From assembly GCA_934317005.1 (NCBI GenBank), contig CAKREB010000009.1, positions 1-64,000 on the forward strand: a DNA stretch of 64,000 nt. The letters are read 5' to 3'. This DNA comes from an uncultured Lachnospiraceae bacterium. GTDB taxonomy: Bacteria; Bacillota; Clostridia; Lachnospirales; Lachnospiraceae. The notes under the pieces are model-generated. The model had not been told where the DNA came from. It did no database searches and worked only from the letters and a program-made list of their open reading frames with translations. The translations under genes were made by a program, and so were the position numbers. Below are positions 39,815 to 47,396 of the stretch, in pieces. Positions within the stretch are counted from its first letter, which is position 1, and each line of letters opens with the position of its first letter.

Positions 39815-41296
39815 ATGAAAAAAAGAGCAGCAGGAATATTATTGCCGATCAGCAGCTTACCATCTAAGTATGGCATCGGAACATTAGGAAAAGAGGCATT
39901 TCATTTTGTAGATCAGTTGGTAAAAGCCGGTCAGAAATACTGGCAGGTACTTCCGGTTGGACCTACCAGCTTTGGGGACAGCCCTTATCAGTCCTTTTCT
40001 GCCTTTGCCGGAAATCCGTATTTCATTGATCTGGAGTGTCTGATCGAAGACGGACTGCTTACAGAGGAAGAGGTGGCAGGCTTTGACTGGGGAGATGATC
40101 CATCGGATGTGGATTACGAAAAGATTTATAACAGCCGGTTTGTTTTACTGCATAAGGCATACCATGCCAGTCACTTTGAGATGGAAAAGAAATACCGTAA
40201 GTTTGTTAAAAAGAACAGCTACTGGCTGGAAGACTACTGCCTTTACATGGCATTGAAGTTTTACTTTGGCGGCAGAGAATGGCTTTCCTGGGAAGAAAGT
40301 ATCCGCATGCATGAGAAGACAGCGGTAGAACATTACAAAAAGCTGTTAAAGGATGAGATCGGATTCTGGCACTACTGTCAATATCAGTTTTTCAGTCAGT
40401 GGAAAAAACTAAAAAAATATGCCAATAAGCAGGGCGTTAAGATTATTGGAGATATTCCGCTTTATATGGCACTGGACAGTGCCGATGTGTGGACGCATGG
40501 TGAACTGTTTGAACTGGATGAGCGCAAGAAACCAATAAATGTAGCGGGAGTTCCACCGGACTGCTTCAGCGAGGACGGTCAGCTTTGGGGAAATCCTTTA
40601 TATAATTGGAAGCAGATGAAAAAAGACCACTTTGCATGGTGGGAAATGCGAATGCGTTCCAATGCAGCACTATATGATGTGATCCGTATTGATCATTTTA
40701 TCGGCATTGTAAATTACTGGTCTGTTCCGGCAGGAAGTAAGAATGCGATTCAGGGCGAATGGAGAAAAGGACCGGGCAAGAAGCTGACAAATGTGATCAA
40801 GGCAGCGACAAAGGGTTCTGACATTATTGCAGAGGATTTAGGTGTTGTAGGAGAAAATGTACGCAAGCTGATTCAAAAAACAGGCTGGCCGGGGATGAAG
40901 ATTTTGCAGTTTGCTTTTGACGGAGATAGTACGAGCGAGTATCTTCCGCATAATTTCCAGTCAAAAAACTGTATCGTGTATGGTGGAACGCATGACAATG
41001 AAACGATTGTCGGCTTCTTTCAGGGAAAGACAGAAAAAGAAAGCAAATTTGCAAAAGAATATCTGGGTGTCGCAACAAAAGAAGAGATTCCAAAAGCAAT
41101 TCTTCGTCTGGGCTATGCAAGTATTGCTAATACCGTAATCTTTCAGATGCAGGATATTTTAGAACTGGACAATTCTGCAAGAATGAACCTTCCGGCGACA
41201 GTCGGTACTAACTGGAGATGGAGAATGCTTCCGGGACAGTTTACAAAGGAGCACATCAGACAGCTTCGTAAATTAACAAAATTATATAACAGATAA
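39815..41296 (+). CDS. malQ: 4-alpha-glucanotransferase (amylomaltase)
   Basis: A 493-residue GH77 enzyme that transfers glucan chains during maltodextrin or glycogen use. Motifs: GILLPISSLPSKYGIGTLG at the start, YWQVLPVGPTSFGDSPYQS, GDIPLYMALDSADVW, nucleophile region IRIDHFIG, acid/base IIAEDLGVV and GTHDNETI. GAGGTAG precedes ATG 39815. It follows fliS by 19 nt, which is an unusual neighbour but probably just operon adjacency. Confidence 0.97.
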   Translation: MKKRAAGILLPISSLPSKYGIGTLGKEAFHFVDQLVKAGQKYWQVLPVGPTSFGDSPYQSFSAFAGNPYFIDLECLIEDGLLTEEEVAGFDWGDDPSDVDYEKIYNSRFVLLHKAYHASHFEMEKKYRKFVKKNSYWLEDYCLYMALKFYFGGREWLSWEESIRMHEKTAVEHYKKLLKDEIGFWHYCQYQFFSQWKKLKKYANKQGVKIIGDIPLYMALDSADVWTHGELFELDERKKPINVAGVPPDCFSEDGQLWGNPLYNWKQMKKDHFAWWEMRMRSNAALYDVIRIDHFIGIVNYWSVPAGSKNAIQGEWRKGPGKKLTNVIKAATKGSDIIAEDLGVVGENVRKLIQKTGWPGMKILQFAFDGDSTSEYLPHNFQSKNCIVYGGTHDNETIVGFFQGKTEKESKFAKEYLGVATKEEIPKAILRLGYASIANTVIFQMQDILELDNSARMNLPATVGTNWRWRMLPGQFTKEHIRQLRKLTKLYNR

Positions 41297-41393
41297 GAGT
41301 ATGTCTGTATGAAGTGATACGCAAAAAGAGAGCATGTGCGGTATTTTCTATGCCGGTATTATGATATGAGAAGTTAGTTGTGTGTAACATGAA

Positions 41394-41447
41394 AAAAGGG
41401 ACATATATGGAGAAAAAAGTGTTGTTTTCGCCATATATGTCCCTTTT
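41394..41447. terminator. Bidirectional terminator after malQ
   Basis: AAAAGGGACATATATGG (41394-41410) pairs perfectly with CCATATATGTCCCTTTT (41431-41447). Confidence 0.85.
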
Positions 41448-41496
41448 ATATAAAAAATATGTTATGATGGGAAGCAATGAGTGTACTTAGAGCACT

Positions 41497-41622
41497 ATGG
41501 AAAGCGGCGAGCCGGATGAGGAGCTGCCTGCCGCAAAAGATGTGATCTTAGGACATGTTAAAGTTATGAAAGAGATTCTTTTGGAATACTTTCCAGGAGG
41601 GAAAAAGGAGGAGTGGAGTTGA
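41497..41622 (+). CDS. Candidate 41-residue leader ORF before chemoreceptor gene
   Basis: ATG 41497 to TGA 41620-41622 encodes a protein-like peptide (MESGEPDEELPAAKDVILGH, then VKVMKEILLEYFPGGKKEEW). Its stop overlaps a TTG start of the chemoreceptor (TTGA), and the AAGGAGG of the latter lies inside it. No good ribosome binding site precedes its own ATG, so translation is uncertain. Confidence 0.35.
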   Translation: MESGEPDEELPAAKDVILGHVKVMKEILLEYFPGGKKEEWS

Positions 41623-43373
41623 AGATGAAAAAGAAATTGTCGATTGGTGGATGCATTAAATTATCGTATCTGATCATATTGATCCTTATGCTTGTGATCG
41701 CGACAATCAGTTATGAAAATGGAGTGAGTGCAATTGCCCAGGGTGAGAAGCTGTACAATGAGTGTGGGAAAACACAGGGGGAAGCAGGACTTGCTTTTGC
41801 GTATTTTCAGGAAGTGAAGTGTAACCTTAGAAACACACTGTATTTGTATGCAGATAACAAAAACGATCAGCAGAAAGCATTGGAGTCTATTCAGACATCA
41901 GAGGATAAGATGTATGATTATCTGGATCAGGCAGCGGATGGTCTTTCTGACAAAAAGGCATTGGAGATGTTACAGGAGGCAAGGGATAATATAGATGCTT
42001 ATATTTCGGATGTAGATATTTGTACGAAGTATGTAAATGCAGGTAATATAGATGATGCCAGAAAGCACTTGAAGGAAAATGGTGTAGCATCGGCAAATGC
42101 AGCGGCAGACTCGATCAATCAGATTCAGACACGTTTAGATAAGCTTGCTGTAGAAGCACAGAGCAGCTTTGTGAGTGCAGAGCATAGAGGTCAGGTTGCA
42201 GTGGGTATCGCATTTGCGATTAGTATTCTGGCTGCGGTTACAGGAATTTTCTATCTGTTAAAACAGATTCAGCGACCGGTGCTTAAGCTTGCAAAGGCAG
42301 CGGATAATCTTGCAGTTGGTGAGATACAGGTGGAACTGCCGGAAAAATGTGATCTGTCAGAGGTGGCAGAATTAGATCAGGCATTTCGCAGTATGATAGA
42401 AAATCTGCAGGAGCAGGCAAATGTTATTCAGAACGTGGCGCAGGGGAATCTGCAGGTACAGATTAAGGCACATTCAGAAAAGGATGTTGTCGGAAGTGCT
42501 TTGGAAAAATTGTTATATGACGACAATCAGGTATTTCGTACTATCCGCAATGCAACCAATCAGATTTCCGTGGGTTCCGGACAGATTGCAGCGGCAAGCC
42601 AGTCTTTGGCGCAGGGCTCTACGGAGCAGGCAAGTGCGATTCAGCAGATTGCAGCGTCTATCTCGGATATTGCAGGCAAGACAAAGGAGAATGCTGCGCA
42701 GGCGGATGAAGTCAACCAGATTGTGTTAAAAGCAAAGGGGGATGTGACTGTCGGCAATGAGCGCATGGAAGAGATGGTTGCAGCAATGAAAGAGATCAGC
42801 GAGGCTTCTGAAAATATTCAGAAGATTATAAAGGTGATTGATGATATTGCCTTTAATACGAATATCCTTGCACTGAATGCGACAGTAGAGGCAGCAAGAG
42901 CCGGAGAACAGGGAAAAGGCTTTGCTGTGGTAGCCGAGGAGGTGCGTAATCTTGCAGGACGTTCTGCAGAGGCATCCAGTCAGACGGCTGAGATGATAGA
43001 GGATTCTATCCACAAGGTAAAACGTGGTGGCGAATTAGCCAAGCAGACAGCCGAGGCATTACAGCTTGTGTCGGAAATGATTGAAAAGATTACTGATTTA
43101 AGTGAGAATATCGCTTCTGCTTCCAATGATCAGGCATCTGCTACAGCACAGATTGATCAGGCACTGATGCAGGTATCGCAGGTGGTACAGACCAATTCTG
43201 CTACAAGCGAGCAGTGTGCCTCTGCAAGCGAAGAGTTATCCGGTCAGGCACGTGGCTTAAACGGAGAGCTTGCAAAGTTCCAGTTAAAGGATATTGTAGG
43301 AGATATGCCGGAGCACACATTAGGCTATGAAGAGCCAATGATGCTTGGGGATGATCGTGCGATGAAATATTAG
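41619..43373 (+). CDS. Methyl-accepting chemotaxis protein
   Basis: A 584-residue chemoreceptor. Membrane helix 1 (~15-35), an extracytoplasmic four-helix-bundle-type sensor domain (~36-190), membrane helix 2 (~192-212), a HAMP domain, then a cytoplasmic signalling domain with the hairpin tip DIAFNTNILALNATVEAARAGE and ENIASASNDQASATAQI. The start TTG 41619 is 7 nt after AAGGAGG; ATG 41625 is possible. The conserved acidic C-terminal tail lacks a CheR-tethering pentapeptide. The ligand is unknown. Monocistronic, with terminators on both sides. Confidence 0.9.
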   Translation: MKMKKKLSIGGCIKLSYLIILILMLVIATISYENGVSAIAQGEKLYNECGKTQGEAGLAFAYFQEVKCNLRNTLYLYADNKNDQQKALESIQTSEDKMYDYLDQAADGLSDKKALEMLQEARDNIDAYISDVDICTKYVNAGNIDDARKHLKENGVASANAAADSINQIQTRLDKLAVEAQSSFVSAEHRGQVAVGIAFAISILAAVTGIFYLLKQIQRPVLKLAKAADNLAVGEIQVELPEKCDLSEVAELDQAFRSMIENLQEQANVIQNVAQGNLQVQIKAHSEKDVVGSALEKLLYDDNQVFRTIRNATNQISVGSGQIAAASQSLAQGSTEQASAIQQIAASISDIAGKTKENAAQADEVNQIVLKAKGDVTVGNERMEEMVAAMKEISEASENIQKIIKVIDDIAFNTNILALNATVEAARAGEQGKGFAVVAEEVRNLAGRSAEASSQTAEMIEDSIHKVKRGGELAKQTAEALQLVSEMIEKITDLSENIASASNDQASATAQIDQALMQVSQVVQTNSATSEQCASASEELSGQARGLNGELAKFQLKDIVGDMPEHTLGYEEPMMLGDDRAMKY

Positions 43374-43391
43374 AGGTTTCATGTAGAAGAA

Positions 43392-43438
43392 AAAAAGCTC
43401 TGTCAAATGTATGGATTGTGCATTTGACAGAGCTTTTT
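43392..43438 (+). terminator. Terminator of the first chemoreceptor gene
   Basis: AAAAAGCTCTGTCAAATG (43392-43409) pairs perfectly with CATTTGACAGAGCTTTTT (43421-43438). An 18-bp stem. Confidence 0.9.
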
Positions 43439-43442
43439 AGTA

Positions 43443-43551
43443 GGCGTTGCACTTTTCTATCCCTTAAAAAAGTGCTCGTACAATAACAATAAGCCAACAA
43501 GAATCACGAAGTGATTCTTGCAGTGCAACGCGCGGGCGTTGCACTTTTTTT
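43443..43551. repeat. Hairpin cluster with repeated GCGTTGCAC between convergent chemoreceptor genes
   Basis: GCGTTGCAC at 43444-43452 recurs at 43536-43544 and inverted (GTGCAACGC) at 43523-43531, the last two forming a hairpin ending in TTTTTTT. Between them CAAGAATCAC (43498-43507) and GTGATTCTTG (43511-43520) make a perfect 10-bp hairpin. The poly-T hairpin would terminate plus-strand read-through; the AA-T flanks allow use by the minus-strand gene too. Confidence 0.75.
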
Positions 43552-43555
43552 AAAA

Positions 43556-45283
43556 TTAAAGCTTTGTAAAGATTTCTGTTTCCTTCTTTAACAGACTGGC
43601 AATCTCCAGATTATCGCTGGTTTCCGTAGAAATCGTATCAATATCAGAAGCAAGTACCTGCATGCTTTCTGCGGTATTTGTTACACCTTCTGTACCTTCA
43701 TCGATCGCAGTACTGATCGTATTGATGGAAGTAGCGATTTCTGATACAGTAGTCTTTAAGTTGTCTGTTTTTTCAGCAAATTCGTTCATAACGCTCTCGA
43801 TATAAGTAGCATTCTTTTTGTATTCGCCACCTGCTTCCACAAAGGATTCAAAGTCATGCAGGATGGAATCATTTAAGTATGTAACCAGATCGGTTGCGTG
43901 GTTTGCAAGGTTGTGAACGGCAGTTGTGATAACACCATTGATCTTTTGGATATTATTGGCTGTTTCACGGCTGGCATCTGCAAGCTGGCTGATTTCATTT
44001 GCAACAACGGCAAAGCCTTTACCGACTTCTCCGGCTCTGGCAGCCTCAATCGAAGCATTTAGGGCAAGCAGGTTTGTCTGCTGCGCGATTTCGAGGATGT
44101 CACTGGTTAAAGTATCAATCTGGTCAACACTGTTGCTGTCCTCGATTGCCTGATTTAATACAGAAAGAATCTGGTTGACTTTTTCGGTTGTAGTTGTCAT
44201 ATTGGTGCTTGCTGTATTTTCCATGTTTTCGGCATGGACTTTCATTTCCTTAGAGTAAGCATTGATCTCATTTGTCTTTTCGGCAATCACATTGACCTCA
44301 GAACTGACGGAAGCAGCATTTTCATTGATCGTTGTTGCGTTGCGTCCTACCTCTGTCATGGTTGCTGCAAGCTCTTCTGTCAGGGCAGAAAGGTCACTTA
44401 CACTATTGTTGGAAGTGATGACACTGTCTGAGATTTCGCTGGCAATGTGATCCATTTTTACGGAACTGTCAGATACCATACGGAAGATATTCTGTAATTT
44501 CTCAAGGAAGGAGTTGATACCTTTTCCGAGAGCTGCAATCTCATCATTAGAGTGAACCGGAATACGTTTTGTAAGATCACCCTTGCGCTCATCAATATCC
44601 TGAATGATAACAGATAATTCTTTCTCTGCCGCTGTGATCGGATGAATGATTCGGCGCTGCACGACAAATATAGCAATGAAGATAGATACAATGCTGACAA
44701 TAATCGTGATGATATTGACTACAACAGCGAGATGATATACAGAAGCAAGCTCATCCTTTGCCTTTTCAGAGGAAGACTTTGCTGTATCAATCTGCTTATT
44801 GATGTCGGAGTATAACTGATCTGTATATTTCTTTAAGTCACCATTGGCAACGGCATATGCCTTTTCGCTTTGTGTGTCTGCACTCAATGCCATCATGATC
44901 GCAATAGAATCCTTAAATCCTTCATAGTTAGAAAGAATGGTTTTGTAGTTGGATGTGACAGCAGTATGCTTTTTATAATCGGTTAACTGCTTATCTAAGG
45001 TTGCTTCACTTTCATTAACACTATTAACTAAAGAAATCATAGTATCGGCATCGGTTGCAACGATATGAGAAAGTCCCATGCGGTGAATATCTTTTAAATT
45101 TCCCTGAATATCAGACAATTCGCTGATTGATGTCAGATATTCATCTGAGATAGTGGTTGCCTTGTCATTGACATTGCGCACATTTCGTTCTGCTAAGAGA
45201 TTAGACCCGATAGAAACGATTCCAAGCAGAACCAGTGGGATAAAGATCCATAATTTAATGCTTGCATTATTTTTCTTATGCAT
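43556..45283 (-). CDS. Methyl-accepting chemotaxis protein, partner of the sugar-binding lipoprotein
   Basis: A 575-residue receptor: helix 1 (LWIFIPLVLLGIVSIGSNLLA), a helical extracytoplasmic sensor (~35-185; 4HB-type), helix 2 (LAVVVNIITIIVSIVSIFIAIFVV), HAMP, and signalling domain with the tip QQTNLLALNASIEAARAGEVGKGF. AAAGGAGG precedes ATG 45283. The binding-protein gene lies 22 nt upstream on the same strand, so the two form an operon. This suggests that the receptor reads the liganded lipoprotein. Confidence 0.9.
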   Translation of the reverse strand: MHKKNNASIKLWIFIPLVLLGIVSIGSNLLAERNVRNVNDKATTISDEYLTSISELSDIQGNLKDIHRMGLSHIVATDADTMISLVNSVNESEATLDKQLTDYKKHTAVTSNYKTILSNYEGFKDSIAIMMALSADTQSEKAYAVANGDLKKYTDQLYSDINKQIDTAKSSSEKAKDELASVYHLAVVVNIITIIVSIVSIFIAIFVVQRRIIHPITAAEKELSVIIQDIDERKGDLTKRIPVHSNDEIAALGKGINSFLEKLQNIFRMVSDSSVKMDHIASEISDSVITSNNSVSDLSALTEELAATMTEVGRNATTINENAASVSSEVNVIAEKTNEINAYSKEMKVHAENMENTASTNMTTTTEKVNQILSVLNQAIEDSNSVDQIDTLTSDILEIAQQTNLLALNASIEAARAGEVGKGFAVVANEISQLADASRETANNIQKINGVITTAVHNLANHATDLVTYLNDSILHDFESFVEAGGEYKKNATYIESVMNEFAEKTDNLKTTVSEIATSINTISTAIDEGTEGVTNTAESMQVLASDIDTISTETSDNLEIASLLKKETEIFTKL

Positions 45284-45305
45284 GATAATCCTCCTTTGTG
45301 TATAT

Positions 45306-46571
45306 TTACTGAACCGTGGAAGCGGTCACTTTCTTTACTGTTTTATCTAAAAGACTCTGCAGATCTTTGTCTGCAACCTTTCCGGAAGCTAAGGTGCTTC
45401 CGAGCTCTTTGGTAGGATCCCAGAAGTTTCCACCTAATCTCTGAAGTTCAGAGTATTTTGACTGGGCAAGGACTGCCTGCACAGCCTGTGCTTTCTTTAC
45501 TTCCGGTGACTTAGCAGCCTTAATGTTAGATGGTCCCTGTCCACGCATGGTAAATCGGAGTTTCTGATTATCTTCATTGGCAATGTAGTTTGCCAGCTTG
45601 TGTGCCCATGCAAGATTTTTGGAATATGGATTGACACCCATCATCTTGTATCCGAAATAGCATGACATCTGGACTTTTTTGCCGGCACAGGTGTAGGATG
45701 GAAGCTTAGAAGCTGCATAATTGCTGCCCCATGCTGCTTTGATGGCACTCTCGTCCCATACACCACTGACACAGGCAATCACAGTACCCTTTTTAATGCC
45801 ACCGAGCCAGTCGGCAGTATTTTCAAATCCGGGATTTTTGCCAATCTTAATCAGTGCTTTCGCAACATCTACACCGGTAATATCATTTTTCTTAGAATTC
45901 CAGTCACAGAAGTTTGTGACACCATCCTTGTTTAAACCGACCTTTAAACCGGTCTGTCCGTAGAAGGAATAAAGGTACCAGCCGGCAGTCCAGTCCATAG
46001 CAAATTTCTTTTTATGCTTTGCAGCAATGCTTAACATCTTGTCGAGATCCTTGACATCGGATTCCTTAAAATATTTTTTGTTGTAATATAAGAAGTAACC
46101 GTTATCTGCTGTGATTGGATAGCCATAGATTGTGTCGTTGATCGTTATGGCATTGACGGAAGCTTCCATGTTATTTGCCTTAATCTCATCCGGATTTGTG
46201 ACAGGAGAGGCAGCACCACCGGCTACGATGGACTGAATATCACCATCAGTTGTAGTGTAGACATCAGCGCCTTCCAAAACATTTCCAAGAAGATTGGAAC
46301 GGCATTCACCTTCTACCATAGGCGACCATTCAATCTTAATGTTAGCTTCATTTTTGTTTTCATCAATAAAGTTTTGTGTCACTTTGGCAAGAAATTCTTT
46401 GTCTTCCTGACCAGCCCAGAGCTTTAGAGTGACATCCTTTTTGGCAGAACTTTTTGTTGTGCCGTTGCTTGCGCCTTTGTTAGAATCCGTTCCACTGCCA
46501 CCGGCACACCCGGTAAGTGTAAGACCGAGTAAGAGAACGGAGAAAAGACCGGTTATTACTTTTTTTCTCAT
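45306..46571 (-). CDS. Extracellular sugar-binding lipoprotein (ABC-type family 1)
   Basis: A 421-residue solute-binding lipoprotein. Signal peptide MRKKVITGLFSVLLLGLTLTG-C with lipobox LTGC; then a Ser/Thr/Gly linker and a MalE-type fold (LKLWAGQEDKEFL, GADVYTTTDGD, GYPITADNGYFLYYNKKYF, WLGGIKKGTVIACVSGVWD). Sugar or oligosaccharide is the likely ligand. No permease or ATPase gene is adjacent; a chemoreceptor gene follows after 22 nt. The ATG at 46571 gives a standard lipoprotein signal; the strong AAAGGAGG lies ~50 nt upstream, beyond a hairpin. Confidence 0.88.
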   Translation of the reverse strand: MRKKVITGLFSVLLLGLTLTGCAGGSGTDSNKGASNGTTKSSAKKDVTLKLWAGQEDKEFLAKVTQNFIDENKNEANIKIEWSPMVEGECRSNLLGNVLEGADVYTTTDGDIQSIVAGGAASPVTNPDEIKANNMEASVNAITINDTIYGYPITADNGYFLYYNKKYFKESDVKDLDKMLSIAAKHKKKFAMDWTAGWYLYSFYGQTGLKVGLNKDGVTNFCDWNSKKNDITGVDVAKALIKIGKNPGFENTADWLGGIKKGTVIACVSGVWDESAIKAAWGSNYAASKLPSYTCAGKKVQMSCYFGYKMMGVNPYSKNLAWAHKLANYIANEDNQKLRFTMRGQGPSNIKAAKSPEVKKAQAVQAVLAQSKYSELQRLGGNFWDPTKELGSTLASGKVADKDLQSLLDKTVKKVTASTVQ

Positions 46572-46581
46572 AAAACATAAC

Positions 46582-46626
46582 GTCTGCAAATGATAATGTA
46601 GTGGATCATAAATTGGCAGACTTTCC
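46582..46626 (-). promoter_or_regulatory. Leader hairpin between ribosome binding site and start of the binding protein
   Basis: On the minus strand AAAGGAGG (around 46622-46629) is followed by GTCTGC (complement of 46616-46621) and GCAGAC (complement of 46582-46587), which can pair and enclose ATGAT/ATCAT. The stem would bring the binding site next to ATG 46571. A 13-codon out-of-frame ORF runs through this loop and ends in TGA overlapping that ATG. Confidence 0.4.
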
Positions 46627-46737
46627 TCCTTTTTGTAGTATTTATTTTACTGTTGCCTGACGGGCAAAATAGACCATAGTTCTTTTTTGACAAAATTGTA
46701 TGGAATATCTGCACACAAAAAGAAACGAACTCAAAAA

Positions 46738-46848
46738 TAATTTCTATTACTCAGATTAAGGTGCAAAAAACAACTACCACAAATATGTGTATTGGTTACT
46801 ATGCAAGTGGTATGTAGTTCTGACGTAATCTGTGTAAATAGAAATTAT
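46738..46848. repeat. ~110-nt inverted-repeat structure in intergenic region
   Basis: ATAATTTCTATTACTCAGATTA (from 46738) is almost the reverse complement of 46826-46848. Inside, AACTACCAC pairs with GTGG/GTAGTT around 46772-46820. The whole can fold as one long hairpin with internal loops. The remainder of 46,630-47,040 is AT-rich without genes. Confidence 0.6.
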
Positions 46849-47043
46849 CGATGTGTTCATTTACTATGTAGACAAGTAGTTTTTGATGCTCTAAGTATAC
46901 TATAATAATAAGTAGGATTCAATGGATATTGTACTTTATTTTGAAAGTTTTATAAAATTTTGTTGAAAAAAGTCTGAAGTGCGAAAGGAAAAATAGGCCA
47001 TTTTATTTATTCTTTCGCTATTTAGAATGAGGTGAGGTTACGC

Positions 47044-47072
47044 TTGACAAAGAAAATGGATTGTACTAAGAT
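47044..47072 (+). promoter_or_regulatory. Promoter of the thrS T-box leader
   Basis: TTGACA (47044-47049), 17-bp spacer, TAAGAT (47067-47072), directly before the leader RNA. Confidence 0.75.
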
Positions 47073-47079
47073 GAAGTCA

Positions 47080-47324
47080 ACGCGTAGATGAGAAGAGTAC
47101 ATGGCATGCGTGCTTTCAGAGAGAGATGGGTTGCTGCGACATCTTAGCACAAAGCGATGGAAAACTAACTCGGAGTGGCTCTAATCCAGCCCGGCAGACA
47201 CCGTTATCGTCATAAGAGTTGCAATGAAGCAGGAAAAGGATCCTTTCTGCTTGATTGAAGTAGGGTGGAACCGCGATAGTGTAAATTCGTCCCTTCTGGC
47301 AATTGTGCCGGAAGGGACTTTTTT
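47080..47324 (+). promoter_or_regulatory. T-box riboswitch (threonine)
   Basis: The T-box core AGGGTGGAACCGCG is at 47262-47275, with the terminator GTCCCTTCTGGC (47289-47300) / GCCGGAAGGGAC (47307-47318) and T6. Upstream lie the AGAG-rich Stem I elements and the GGATCC-loop hairpin. The specifier segment GAAAACTAACT contains ACT followed by A at 47164-47167, a threonine codon, consistent with control of thrS by uncharged tRNA-Thr. Confidence 0.9.
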
Positions 47325-47396
47325 AACTTATAGGAAATTGCCCGTACAGTAGCATTCAGCGCTGGCGGTGCCCTTTTTGATTTGGAGGAAAAGAAA

